64,000 bases of DNA from NCBI RefSeq assembly GCF_001956045.1, contig NZ_MRTH01000035.1, positions 22,942-86,941 on the forward strand, given 5' to 3'. A program made the translations under genes and the position numbers. A model generated the notes under the pieces. That model was not told the origin of the DNA, did not search any database, and saw only the letters and a program-made list of their open reading frames with translations. Of this stretch, positions 25,738 to 35,099 are shown one piece after another. The stretch is from Paenibacillus sp. FSL H7-0331. Lineage in GTDB: Bacteria; Bacillota; Bacilli; Paenibacillales; NBRC-103111. Every line of letters begins with the position of its first letter. The first letter of the stretch is position 1.

Positions 25738-27021
25738 CTAGATATAATCATTCATTAAGATACCGGACAGGGGTAATGGAAGATAAGTATTAACAGGAGT
25801 TCCATCCCGCTGATTCAACTGATAATTATTGAAGGATTGAAATAAAGCTTGTCCTTGATCCAGCAATTCAAACGAAGGCGGGTCGAGTAATGTCTTGGCT
25901 GCTACATTCAGTGCTGCAGCAAGCCCGCCGAAGCCTCGTAAACTGAATTCCAGCAGATCAAATCTGGATATAGCCTGCTGCTCCAATACGGACAAGTCCA
26001 CTTTCAGTGAACCATCTGCGTTCAGCTGGATTCCGATCATCTCAAGTGGCAGCGATGTCAGCTTGCCCATTACCGATTCGGAAGCTTCACTCGTGAGCAA
26101 TCCACTTGATTGGGTAAGCAATAAATGAAGAGAATTGTATCGGTCAACGAGAGCTTGAACCTGTCGTTTAATTCCTATCAAATCCGGATATATGTTGATT
26201 TGTACAGGTTCTTCCGATGCAGCCAATAACGTAATGGAGACATTGCCCTGATCCCATACAATCTGATTGGAGGCTGACACCACTGGAGTATCGCTGTTAA
26301 TGCGGTAGACAGCATCTTCCGCCTGCTGCGTTACGTTAGCAATTCCGCTGATCGCCGATGCATTCCCATATATATCCATAATCGAAAAAGCATGTGCTGC
26401 TCCTGTGTGAAGGCTGTTGATTTTCAATTGTACGGTATTTTTAAGATCGTCCCAGGCAATGGAAGCTTGGAGATCTGATTTGGTGCTGTTGATAGCGCTG
26501 CGAATTTTTTGGAGCGCTTGCTGATTCGTATCTGTGGATAAAATGTATATGGAGAAAGAGGTAGTTTGATTTTCAGTGACAAGCTTCATCTGATTAGAGC
26601 CCGCTGTCATGAGCGTTGGCGAAGTACGCTGTAGAACGATTCCGTCATTCAACTGTGCTTTCGCAATTTGATCGGATTGAATGATGTACGAGCCGATTTG
26701 GGCACCCTTTTGAACTACGGCGGTTAAAACAGAGGGATGACTAACCGCAACCGTTCGATGATCCAAGGACGAATCTGAACCCAGCATGGCTTCCCCGGCT
26801 TGCTTCAACTGCTCTGCTGAGGTCAATAAGCCAGCTACCGCCATTGCGGTTGCACGAGCATGCTGTCCAAAGGCATACCGTTGAAACACAACCTCCGCAC
26901 TGGCTTTCGATGAGACCAAGGGACGATACTGCCAGCCGCCCTCCTGCCACGCATGATCTTCCTCACGCCATATGTCATTTGTTCGATATATACGATTGAC
27001 TTCGGAAATTTTGGAAATCAT
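25738..27021 (-). CDS. FliD-like protein outside a flagellar locus
   Basis: This is a 427-residue protein with flagellar cap (FliD/HAP2) features. Examples are VDLSVLEQQAISRFDLLEFSL near residue 345, VQALVDRYNSLHLLL near 289, and a middle region with TTSFSIYILSTDTNQQALQKIRSAIN near 153, as in the FliD C-terminal domain and flagellin hook motif. The N-terminus (about 1-60), rich in Trp and Gln, does not look like a normal FliD start. No flagellar gene is nearby. It may be a repurposed cap-like adhesin, a secreted filament cap or a degenerate relative. ATG 27021 follows GTGAGGTG. The product lacks a signal peptide. Confidence 0.7.
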   Translation of the reverse strand: MISKISEVNRIYRTNDIWREEDHAWQEGGWQYRPLVSSKASAEVVFQRYAFGQHARATAMAVAGLLTSAEQLKQAGEAMLGSDSSLDHRTVAVSHPSVLTAVVQKGAQIGSYIIQSDQIAKAQLNDGIVLQRTSPTLMTAGSNQMKLVTENQTTSFSIYILSTDTNQQALQKIRSAINSTKSDLQASIAWDDLKNTVQLKINSLHTGAAHAFSIMDIYGNASAISGIANVTQQAEDAVYRINSDTPVVSASNQIVWDQGNVSITLLAASEEPVQINIYPDLIGIKRQVQALVDRYNSLHLLLTQSSGLLTSEASESVMGKLTSLPLEMIGIQLNADGSLKVDLSVLEQQAISRFDLLEFSLRGFGGLAAALNVAAKTLLDPPSFELLDQGQALFQSFNNYQLNQRDGTPVNTYLPLPLSGILMNDYI

Positions 27022-27094
27022 TGCTCACACACCTCACGATCATGGATGTTATATGTATAATTATACAATATTGACGAGTTTTCGCAAATTATTA

Positions 27095-27124
27095 TTGACA
27101 GCTGGATGAAAGATCAATTATGAT
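27095..27124 (+). promoter_or_regulatory. Sigma-A-type promoter for the small membrane peptide
   Basis: TTGACA (27095-27100) and TATGAT (27119-27124) are separated by 18 nt. The expected start is near 27131, about 100 nt before the small gene. Confidence 0.6.
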
Positions 27125-27231
27125 ATAAAATTAACTTCAAGAGTAATCTAATTTAACTTATTATCATTTAATAAACTCCAGATACATCAGTTGAAACAGG
27201 ATATTGTAAATTTGATTAAGGGGTACAAGCT

Positions 27232-27321
27232 ATGGACTGGATTCAGATCGCCGTCATTATCATTGTAGTTGTTATCAGCGTATTGTTTTTGGGCTTTGTC
27301 GGCAAAAAGTACTTGAAATAA
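27232..27321 (+). CDS. 29-residue single-pass membrane peptide
   Basis: This is a short gene with AAGGGG about 9 nt before ATG 27232. The product starts MDWIQIA, has one strongly hydrophobic helix (IAVIIIVVVISVLFLGFVG) and ends KKYLK, giving a positive inner tail. A sigma-A-type promoter is upstream. The function is unknown. Its codon-by-codon reading, ribosome site and promoter support it as a real small protein. It may be co-transcribed with the GNAT gene 60 bp downstream. Confidence 0.65.
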   Translation: MDWIQIAVIIIVVVISVLFLGFVGKKYLK

Positions 27322-27381
27322 TAGCAGACGATCAGCGCACTTCATAAGATAAAGTACAATTATCTATGGAGGCGATGGTCA

Positions 27382-27861
27382 TTGATCTGCAAACATCTAC
27401 CCCTGCATGACAAAGCGATCCTGGGGCTGGTTAAGAGCTTACTGCTGCCGTATGCCAGAATAACCCAACCGGATGTAAAATTGGACCTAAAGGCACTTCG
27501 GAAGCGATTACGCGGCTGTGCAACCTACGTTTATATCCGTGGGGGACGTAAGGTGTGCGGATTTATTGCTATCCGACAGGACAAGAATGTGATGTATGTC
27601 GATATGCTGGCTGTCGATAGAACGATCCAAGGGCACGGGATTGGGTCGGCCTTGCTCAAACATGCAGAACGATATGGGCAGCAGAAGGGGCAGCAGGAAA
27701 TTTACCTGTGGGTGGATGATACGAATACACAGGCGCAGCGTTTTTATACAGCCAAAGGCTACGAGTCGATTCATTATGATGCAAGTATCCGCTGTTATAT
27801 GCTCAGAAAATCATTACACGTACCTCAAGCCCAGGAGAGACAATGGTCAATGGGGTACTAG
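27382..27861 (+). CDS. GNAT-family N-acetyltransferase
   Basis: This is a 159-residue acetyltransferase. The acetyl-CoA loop is seen as TIQGHGIGSALLKHAERYG at about residues 77-95, and the following strand is EIYLWVDDTNTQAQRFYTAKGYE. The substrate is unknown. TTG 27382 is used, about 8 nt after GGAGGCG; the nearby ATG 27375 is out of frame. The C-terminus is basic and polar. Confidence 0.85.
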   Translation: MICKHLPLHDKAILGLVKSLLLPYARITQPDVKLDLKALRKRLRGCATYVYIRGGRKVCGFIAIRQDKNVMYVDMLAVDRTIQGHGIGSALLKHAERYGQQKGQQEIYLWVDDTNTQAQRFYTAKGYESIHYDASIRCYMLRKSLHVPQAQERQWSMGY

Positions 27862-28146
27862 TAGCAGGAAAAGTTTTCGACAAGATGACGAATGAAAATG
27901 ACCGTTGGACAACAAAATAAATCATATGCACATTACATTTACAAGCCTTTCCAAGGCTTCGCATCACGTGGCGGGGTCTTTTTGGTGAGCTATGATGTCC
28001 CCTTACATATTTTATGTAGAAGCTTATAAAAATTTGTTATAGCTGGGATGTTGAATCCTGCGTTATATTTGGTTATGCTTAGTAAGTTGAGATGAATGAC
28101 ATGAAATAATAGCAACGAAAAATACATAAGAGAGAATGATGATAAA

Positions 28147-29670
28147 ATGACCGATACGGTAATTTTGCTTTTTGGAGCAACTGGAGATTTGGCACGCCGC
28201 AAGCTATATCCTGCGATATACAGCCTTTACCGTGAACGTAAGCTTGGCGACCGCTTTGCCGTAATCGGTTTGGCACGCAGACCGCGGACGAATGAGCAAT
28301 TCCGTGAAGATGTACATGAATCGATCAAGGAATTTGCACGCTATAATGTGACGAAGGACGAACAGTGGGAATCCTTTGCCGAGCATTTTGAGTATATGTC
28401 GCTGGATACGAATAATGTCGAGGCTTTTAAAGAACTGAACGTTATGACTAACCGACTGGATGCCAAGTTTGACATAGGCGGCAACAGGCTCTTCTTTCTG
28501 GCGCTTTCCCCTGAGCTGTTTGGCAACGTATCGTACAATTTGAAGGAAGGCGGATTACTGGAAACATCCGGTTGGGCACGTCTTGTTATCGAGAAGCCAT
28601 TCGGTTATGACCTGCCATCTGCTGAAAAGCTTAATGGCCAGATCCGTGAAGTGTTTGAAGAGAAGGACGTCTATCGGATCGATCATTACCTCGGCAAGGA
28701 AATGGTGCAAAACATTAATGTGGTGCGGTTTGCCAACGCATTCTTCGAGCCGCTATGGAACAATAAATATATTGCTAACATTCAAATTACGCTAAGTGAG
28801 ACGGTTGGTGTTGAAAGCCGCGGCGGTTATTATGATCACTCCGGGGCACTGCGTGACATGGGGCAGAACCATATGCTGCAGACGCTGGCTATGATAGCGA
28901 TGGAACCGCCTAGCCGGCTGTCTCCGGAAGATATCCGTGATGAGAAGGTAAAGGTATTCCGCTCACTTCGCGGCTTCCAAACCGCATCAGAGGTACGCTC
29001 CAATACAGTCCGTGGTCAATATTCAGCAGGTACCATGAAGGGTTCTCAAGTATCCGGCTATCGTCAGGAGGATTCGGTTAATCCTGAATCGACGACGGAA
29101 ACCTTCTTCGCGGCAAGAGTATTTGTTGATAACTTCCGTTGGGCAGGCGTACCGTTCTATATTCGTACAGGCAAAAGGCTGCCAGTCAAAACGACTGAGG
29201 TCGTGGTTGAATTCAAAAATGTTCCTAATAATGTGTATTTGTCTAAGAAACATAAGCTTGAACCTAACCTGCTCGTATTCCGAGTCAATCCGATGGAAGG
29301 CATCTATTTCAAAATGAATGCCAAACAACCGGGCTCGGAAGGCTCCATTCTGCCGATATCGATGGATTTTTGCCAAAGCTGCCAGGTAGGCTTGAATACA
29401 CCGGAAGCTTACGAGCGTCTGCTGTACGATGCTGCACGCGGCGATTCCACTTATTTCACCCGTTGGGACGAGGTAGCATTGGCCTGGAAGTATGTCGATA
29501 AAATTGCTTCTGCATGGGCGGAGCGTACGGACAATTTGATGCTGTATCCAGCTGGAACGTGGGGCCCGGATCAAGCTCAGCAGCTGCTCTCAGAAGACGG
29601 CTTCAAGTGGTGGCCAGTAAATGGACAAGATGAAGGCGAAGTGGCTTGGGAAACAGCTTTAAGAAAATAA
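28147..29670 (+). CDS. zwf: Glucose-6-phosphate 1-dehydrogenase
   Basis: This enzyme oxidises glucose 6-phosphate with NADP+ in the first step of the oxidative pentose phosphate path. The 507-residue length is normal. The nucleotide-binding start LLFGATGDLARRK (from about residue 7), the active-site motif RIDHYLGKE at about 178 and VIEKPFG near 149 are all present. ATG 28147 begins the protein. It is a single-gene unit closed by a strong terminator. Confidence 0.96.
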   Translation: MTDTVILLFGATGDLARRKLYPAIYSLYRERKLGDRFAVIGLARRPRTNEQFREDVHESIKEFARYNVTKDEQWESFAEHFEYMSLDTNNVEAFKELNVMTNRLDAKFDIGGNRLFFLALSPELFGNVSYNLKEGGLLETSGWARLVIEKPFGYDLPSAEKLNGQIREVFEEKDVYRIDHYLGKEMVQNINVVRFANAFFEPLWNNKYIANIQITLSETVGVESRGGYYDHSGALRDMGQNHMLQTLAMIAMEPPSRLSPEDIRDEKVKVFRSLRGFQTASEVRSNTVRGQYSAGTMKGSQVSGYRQEDSVNPESTTETFFAARVFVDNFRWAGVPFYIRTGKRLPVKTTEVVVEFKNVPNNVYLSKKHKLEPNLLVFRVNPMEGIYFKMNAKQPGSEGSILPISMDFCQSCQVGLNTPEAYERLLYDAARGDSTYFTRWDEVALAWKYVDKIASAWAERTDNLMLYPAGTWGPDQAQQLLSEDGFKWWPVNGQDEGEVAWETALRK

Positions 29671-29705
29671 GCTCAGCACAGGTTGAATCATTCGCTTCTG
29701 CAGAA

Positions 29706-29739
29706 GGGTCCGTACTTTATCGGGTACGGGCCTTTTTTT
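29706..29739 (+). terminator. Terminator after zwf
   Basis: The stem GGTCCGTAC/GTACGGGCC is followed by seven T residues. Confidence 0.88.
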
Positions 29740-29830
29740 GCTTACATACCCTCAAAAAGTGTACAGATACCTGTTATTCAAGATATAATATAAAGACATC
29801 ATTTTGGAGACCATCAGGAGGTTAATAAAT

Positions 29831-30898
29831 ATGTCGCGTCGGGCTTTTATACGTTGGATGCTCGGGCTTTTTGTGATGATTGGTGCAGCAACAACGGGCC
29901 TTATTTATTTGCTTCAGCGCTCCGTTAATTCACAGAGCGTCGTTAAGCATGCTGCTGAGCAGCCCCTGGCTGCACCGAAGCCCGAGACACCAGAGTCGAA
30001 GCCAGCGCCGATTAATGATAAAGAACCGCTGCTGTCGTTCATGATATTAAGCGATCTTCACGTATCTGTCTACGATCCGGATACGATTAAACATTTGAAG
30101 GAAGCGTTTGATGATATCAAACAGTTCGAGTCACCTGTGGAGACCGTGCTGCTGACGGGAGACTTGACAGATTTTGGCGATCCGGATGGCTATAGGGAGC
30201 TGCAAAAGGTAATATCTGCTTACAAGCTGCCTCCGCTTAATGCTAATATGGGGAATCACGATTATTACGATATTTGGATTGACAAGAAGGGTGCCTTCAA
30301 TAAAGATACGGTGCCCAATGGCAAAACAGACTGGCAGGCACGCGAGCGGTTTCAGAAATTTTTTGGCTTGCAGAAGCCTTACCATGCCGTTGAGATCAAC
30401 GGTTTAACGATCCTGATGCTATCACAGGAAGCTTATGTTCAAGAGAAGCCTGAGGTTGGTGAGGGTGCCTGGTATTCCGATGAGCAGCTGGACTGGTTGA
30501 AGACGGAGCTGGCCAAGCACAAAGATGGCAAGCCGGTATTTGTCATGGTCCATCAGCCATTACCGCCTATCGGCTCTGATGGCGGCAGCCATACGTTAAT
30601 CCGTGCCAAGCTATTTCGCGAAATTTTAAAGCCGTATCCGAATGTGTTTGTGTTCTGCGGCCATCGTCATCAGGATTTTCAGAACGGCACCGAGCATTAT
30701 GTGAAGGAGACTTTCCACTTTTTTCACAATTCCTCAGTGGGTCGTGTATTAAACCGCAATTTTCAGAATGAAGGTAAGAATAAATCCCAAGGGCTTTATG
30801 TGCAGGTATATAAGGATCATGTGACGGTTCGAGGACGTGAGTTCAGTAATCGTACCTGGCTCAAAGAAGCGGATTGGAATTTAAAGCTGACTAAGTAA
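29831..30898 (+). CDS. Membrane-anchored metallophosphoesterase
   Basis: This is a calcineurin-like phosphoesterase of 355 residues held outside the membrane by an N-terminal anchor (residues about 8-29, WMLGLFVMIGAATTGLIYLL). The metal-binding motifs are in order: DLHVS, GDLTD, GNHD, VHQP and GHRHQ. The spacer of about 40 residues after the anchor is rich in proline and charged residues. ATG 29831 is preferred because AGGAGG lies about 10 nt before it; the frame is open back to 29804. The substrate is unknown. The gap to prfC is short, so co-transcription is likely. Confidence 0.88.
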   Translation: MSRRAFIRWMLGLFVMIGAATTGLIYLLQRSVNSQSVVKHAAEQPLAAPKPETPESKPAPINDKEPLLSFMILSDLHVSVYDPDTIKHLKEAFDDIKQFESPVETVLLTGDLTDFGDPDGYRELQKVISAYKLPPLNANMGNHDYYDIWIDKKGAFNKDTVPNGKTDWQARERFQKFFGLQKPYHAVEINGLTILMLSQEAYVQEKPEVGEGAWYSDEQLDWLKTELAKHKDGKPVFVMVHQPLPPIGSDGGSHTLIRAKLFREILKPYPNVFVFCGHRHQDFQNGTEHYVKETFHFFHNSSVGRVLNRNFQNEGKNKSQGLYVQVYKDHVTVRGREFSNRTWLKEADWNLKLTK

Positions 30899-30938
30899 AC
30901 AAATATTTAGTGATATGAAGGAAGGAACAATACAACCC

Positions 30939-32522
30939 ATGAGTATGAACATGCCACAGAAGATGCAAGAAGAAGTTGAGAAACGCCGCACCTTTGCGAT
31001 TATTTCTCACCCGGATGCGGGTAAAACGACATTAACGGAGAAGCTGCTGCTGTTTGGAGGAGCGATTCGCTTGGCCGGTACGGTCAAAGGCCGCAAGGCA
31101 AGCAAGCACGCCACCTCGGACTGGATGGAAATTGAGAAGCAAAGAGGGATTTCTGTTACATCGAGCGTTATGCAGTTCGATTATGACGGACATCGCGTCA
31201 ATATTCTGGATACACCGGGTCACCAGGATTTCTCTGAAGACACGTACCGGACATTAACCGCGGCTGACAGTGCCGTGATGCTGATCGATTCTGCCAAAGG
31301 GGTCGAGCTGCAAACGAAGAAGCTGTTTCAAGTGTGTCGTAAACGGGGAATCCCGATCTTTACATTCATTAATAAAATGGACCGCGAGGGACAAAACCCT
31401 TTTGAGCTGCTGGAGGAGCTGGAGCAGGTGCTTGGGATCAGATCCTACCCTATGAACTGGCCTATAGGCTCGGGCAAGCAGTTCCGTGGTGTCTATGATC
31501 GCCAGCAGACGCAGGTCGAGCTGTTTCAGGGCGACGATCATAAAATGATTGAAGTGCGCAAAGTAAGCGGCTATGAGGACCCACTGGTCAAAGAAATTGC
31601 AGGCGAGTTTTTCTACGATCAGCTGATTCAGGATCTGGAGCTGCTGGATGTAGCAGGCGATCCGTTCGACTATGAAAAAGTGCAAAGTGGCGAATTGACC
31701 CCAGTGTTCTTCGGCAGTGCGATCAATAATTTTGGTGTACAAACCTTTCTGGAAAATTTTCTGGAGCTGGCACCTATTCCAACACCACGTAGAAGTACTC
31801 AAGGGGATATTGATCCGCTTAGCGAGCAATTCTCCGGCTATGTGTTTAAAATTCAGGCGAATATGAACCCTGCGCATCGGGACCGGATTGCTTTTCTGCG
31901 TATTTGCTCCGGTAAATTTGAGCGTGGGATGTCCGTGAAACACGTTCGTCCAGGCAAGGACATCAAGCTGGCTCAACCGCAGCAGTTTCTGGCACAGGAC
32001 CGCGATATTGTCGAGGAGGCGTATCCCGGCGATATTATCGGGCTGTTTGACCCGGGTATTTTTCGAATTGGCGATACATTGTGTCAAGGCGGCAACTACG
32101 AGTTTGATGAGCTGCCGACCTTCTCACCTGAGTTATTTTCCAAGGTGACTGTCAAAAATGCACTCAAACATAAGCAGTTTCAAAAGGGTATCGATCAGTT
32201 GACAGAGGAAGGCACTATTCAAGTATTCCGTACGATCGGCTTTGACGATATGATTCTCGGTGTAGTCGGCCAACTGCAATTTGAGGTATTGGAGTACCGG
32301 ATGAAGGCAGAGTATGGGGTTGAGGTACAGCTGCAGCGGATGAACTTCCAGTTCGCACGTTGGATTGTAGATAAGGATGTCGATCCTGCCAAGTTCCGGA
32401 TTAATTCACAGCTTGTGAAGGATAAGAAAAATAATTTCGTCGTGCTGTTTGAGAGTGAATACGCGATGCGTTCGGCAATGGACAAAAATCCGACTGCGCA
32501 ATTTTTGGAGAATGCTCCTTGA
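30939..32522 (+). CDS. prfC: Peptide chain release factor 3
   Basis: RF3 is the GTPase that removes RF1/RF2 from the ribosome after termination. GTPase motifs are SHPDAGKTTLTEKLLLFG, DTPGHQDFSEDTYRTL and NKMDREG. The distinctive RF3 segment KHATSDWMEIEKQRGISVT is present. The C-terminal domain ends with the typical AMDKNPTAQFL-like tail. ATG 30939 is preferred, with AAGGAAGGA upstream; the ATG at 30915 lacks a site. The length of 527 residues is normal. Confidence 0.95.
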   Translation: MSMNMPQKMQEEVEKRRTFAIISHPDAGKTTLTEKLLLFGGAIRLAGTVKGRKASKHATSDWMEIEKQRGISVTSSVMQFDYDGHRVNILDTPGHQDFSEDTYRTLTAADSAVMLIDSAKGVELQTKKLFQVCRKRGIPIFTFINKMDREGQNPFELLEELEQVLGIRSYPMNWPIGSGKQFRGVYDRQQTQVELFQGDDHKMIEVRKVSGYEDPLVKEIAGEFFYDQLIQDLELLDVAGDPFDYEKVQSGELTPVFFGSAINNFGVQTFLENFLELAPIPTPRRSTQGDIDPLSEQFSGYVFKIQANMNPAHRDRIAFLRICSGKFERGMSVKHVRPGKDIKLAQPQQFLAQDRDIVEEAYPGDIIGLFDPGIFRIGDTLCQGGNYEFDELPTFSPELFSKVTVKNALKHKQFQKGIDQLTEEGTIQVFRTIGFDDMILGVVGQLQFEVLEYRMKAEYGVEVQLQRMNFQFARWIVDKDVDPAKFRINSQLVKDKKNNFVVLFESEYAMRSAMDKNPTAQFLENAP

Positions 32523-32581
32523 TCTCGATGTGCTAAGGCTTCGATATCTACCCTATACAACGGTTAGGAGGGATGATCCAC

Positions 32582-33121
32582 ATGGAGCATTTGGGGCCTA
32601 CATTGCTTATAATGGCATTGATTGCCTTTGGAATTTACCGTAGGTTGAAACGGACGATCGGTTTTCAGAAGCTGAACCGTAAACGGCTTATATTTCGTAC
32701 GACGATTTTCGGTGTGTTAGGCTGCGTGTTTCTGTATGCAGGTCTGCTGCATCCTATTCATTTTATTGCCGACGCGGTAGGCTTGGCTGTCGGGTTGATC
32801 CTTAGTTACTACGCTATCAAGCATATTCAGTTTGAAAAAAGAGACGATGCTTGGTACTATCGCACCCATCTGTGGGTTGAGGTAACTTTAATTGTGCTGC
32901 TGCTGGGGCGGATTGTGTATCGACTGCTGGCCATGTACTACTTGAAGAGTGACTCGGGAATGACCGGGGCAGCTGCAGCGCCGACACTGGAAAGCTATAC
33001 GAAGGATCCGCTGACCGTAGGCATATTCTTTGTGTTGATTTCGTTCTATATCCGTTATTTTACTTACCTGCTCCGTAAGCAGAGGGAGCTGGTGGCGCCT
33101 GAATCGCATTTGACTTCATGA
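32582..33121 (+). CDS. CcdC-like (DUF1453) membrane protein
   Basis: This is a 179-residue protein with four or five membrane segments. The signature RRLKRTIGFQKLNRKRLIFR near the N-terminus, AVGLAVGLILSYYAIKHIQFEKR, and YYRTHLWVEVTLIVLLLGRIVYR match the CcdC/DUF1453 family. The role is unclear; some relatives lie near cytochrome c maturation genes. ATG 32582 is chosen because AGGAGGG lies 9 nt upstream; ATG 32573 is too close to that site. Confidence 0.8.
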   Translation: MEHLGPTLLIMALIAFGIYRRLKRTIGFQKLNRKRLIFRTTIFGVLGCVFLYAGLLHPIHFIADAVGLAVGLILSYYAIKHIQFEKRDDAWYYRTHLWVEVTLIVLLLGRIVYRLLAMYYLKSDSGMTGAAAAPTLESYTKDPLTVGIFFVLISFYIRYFTYLLRKQRELVAPESHLTS

Positions 33122-33171
33122 CGTTGGCTTATAAGCTAGCATGGCAGCTCCATAGAAATTTAAATAGCAAG

Positions 33172-33200
33172 AATAAGCAGTCCCACAGGGGCTGCTTATT
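33172..33200 (+). terminator. Terminator-like hairpin after the CcdC-like gene
   Basis: The stem AATAAGCAG/CTGCTTATT has an inner CCC/GGG. There is little T after it, so it may be weak. Confidence 0.55.
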
Positions 33201-33347
33201 TGCGTTGCGGTGGCTTGAGGAAAGGATCAGAGAAATTTAAAGCGCCCTTTCAAGTAGCGCCGTATGTGCATACAATAGGTTGAAAGTGGGAGATATTCAC
33301 TTCATGTTTGTTACTGCTGAAGGAAGCTTGAAGAAAGGTGGAGCCGA

Positions 33348-34118
33348 ATGCGCAAAGTAAACTATAGTAGGCATATTGTAAGTAAATGGAGAAAAACAAG
33401 CGTGATGCTGCGTAATGCCAAGCTGCGTACTTATGTGCCCGTGACGAGAAAAATGACGCGTACCTCTCTGCACGACCTGTTAAATCAATATGGGATGGTC
33501 TATATCAAACCGGATAGTGGCACTTACGGCAACGGTGTTATGCGTGTGGAAAAGAGCTCTGTCACGGATGGGAAGCGTTACAAGTATCAGAATGGAGTGG
33601 TGAAAAAATCATTTTCCGACTTTGATAATCTTTACAATTCGATCCGAAAACGCACAAGAAAACGACTATATCTCGTACAGAAGGGCATCCATTTAACCAA
33701 ATACCGGAATCGGCGTTTCGATATTCGGGTTATGGTTCAACAAACACCAAACAGGAACTGGGAAGCCACCGGTGTCATCGGCCGTGTAGCTCACCCGAAG
33801 AAAATCGTTACGAATGTTCATAATGGAGGTACGCTTAAACCGATAGGGACTCTGCTTTCCGCCTATGTATCCGGCACTGCGAAGAAAAAATATATTCACC
33901 GCTTACGAAAGCTTGGACTATCTACAGCACGTCAGCTTCACACGACCTATCGCGGACTGAAGGAAATCGGCCTGGACGTGGCATTGGATGATAAGCTGCA
34001 CCCGTGGGTGCTCGAGGTGAATACTTCTCCCGATCCTTATATATTCAGACGTTTGAAGGATAAGTCCATCTTCGGGAAAATTCGCAGATATGCAAGAGCG
34101 TATGGGAAACGACTATAG
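33348..34118 (+). CDS. YheC/YheD-family ATP-grasp protein (spore coat-associated)
   Basis: This is a 256-residue ATP-grasp enzyme of the YheC/YheD group found in endospore formers. Motifs are VYIKPDSGTYGNGVMRV near 51, YLVQKGIHLTKYRNRRFDIRVM near 105-126, and the C-terminal metal site HPWVLEVNTSPDP near 222. It lacks the extra N-terminal domain of longer YheC/YheD members. The substrate is unknown. It ends with a 6-bp convergent overlap with the YceI gene. Confidence 0.85.
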   Translation: MRKVNYSRHIVSKWRKTSVMLRNAKLRTYVPVTRKMTRTSLHDLLNQYGMVYIKPDSGTYGNGVMRVEKSSVTDGKRYKYQNGVVKKSFSDFDNLYNSIRKRTRKRLYLVQKGIHLTKYRNRRFDIRVMVQQTPNRNWEATGVIGRVAHPKKIVTNVHNGGTLKPIGTLLSAYVSGTAKKKYIHRLRKLGLSTARQLHTTYRGLKEIGLDVALDDKLHPWVLEVNTSPDPYIFRRLKDKSIFGKIRRYARAYGKRL

Positions 34119-34805
34119 CTTCAATACAAGTCTGAGCTGAACCGTCACATTATTTTGGGCCTCTAATAGAACCGTATGCGGGTTTTTCATACCATAATCG
34201 GCAAAGGTTACGACTGTACTGCCCTCCACATTCAAAGCACCTTGGCTGTATAAGGCTTCACTGGTAAAGGTTACGTCCTTCGCGATGTCTTTGATTGTAA
34301 GAGTTCCGGTCATGGTGAATGAGACTTTGCTGCCTTCCTTCCACTCCTTAGGGAAGTTATCAAAGGATTTCACGGTGAACTTGGCTTCCGGAAATTTAGC
34401 TGTGTTTAAGCTATCATTTCCTTTGACATGGTTGTCTCTTTGCGGATTACCTGATTGCAGCACGGTCGTATCGACGATGCCTTCTGCTTTCATGAGGTTC
34501 GGCTCAGCAGTATTGATGACCCATGTTCCCTTGACAGAGGCGCCTTCAATATTCACGGTTTCCTTGGAGGTCGTTACAGAGAGATACACTTTAGAAGCCG
34601 GCTGGATGGTCCATAACCCGTCCAGCTTGGCTGGTACAGCAGCTGTCATGCTGTTGGTGGGGACGGATGCAGAAGAAGTTGCGGCTGCAGGAATAACCTG
34701 TTGGATGGTAATGTGATTTCCGGCATAGTAGTCATAAGCGGCATAACCGCCACCTATTAGTACAGCCGCTACACCTAACGCAAGTACAGTTTTTCTTATA
34801 TTCAT
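34113..34805 (-). CDS. YceI-family protein with N-terminal membrane anchor
   Basis: This is a 230-residue YceI-like lipocalin-fold protein, exported or anchored by an N-terminal helix (VLALGVAAVLIGGGYAAYDY). The YceI domain spans from about residue 60 to the end, with LWTIQPASKVYLSV and VKGNDSLNTAKFPEAKFTVKS near the middle. The family binds polyisoprenoids or other amphiphiles in several structures. ATG 34805 is preferred over upstream ATGs at 34859/34862, because AAGGAGG lies 7 nt before it and the shorter form has a normal signal-anchor start. Confidence 0.88.
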   Translation of the reverse strand: MNIRKTVLALGVAAVLIGGGYAAYDYYAGNHITIQQVIPAAATSSASVPTNSMTAAVPAKLDGLWTIQPASKVYLSVTTSKETVNIEGASVKGTWVINTAEPNLMKAEGIVDTTVLQSGNPQRDNHVKGNDSLNTAKFPEAKFTVKSFDNFPKEWKEGSKVSFTMTGTLTIKDIAKDVTFTSEALYSQGALNVEGSTVVTFADYGMKNPHTVLLEAQNNVTVQLRLVLKL

Positions 34806-35099
34806 GGGGAAGCCTCCTTTTACATATGAGCCGGCAGCCTGAAGTGGCATAACGGACATCATTGCATTATAGAACTACATAAAGTAGTGTAGTTACTTAA
34901 AAAAATAACAGCACTGCAACACGGCAGAGTGTCAAGGGTCAAGCTTACTGGTGGAGAGCTGCTGCTTTCCAGTAGTATACAATTAAAAACTGAATGTTCG
35001 CTGAATGGGAACTGAGCATGAGCTTAAAGAGCTTGTACTGAGCAGAAGAGTCATGCAGTCTGCTGACCACATGGCTCTGTGAATACAATTGAATCCGGG

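Noticed and set aside
31254..32087. 277-codon minus-strand frame inside prfC
   Set aside because: Shadow of the prfC coding frame with no start signal or recognisable domain.
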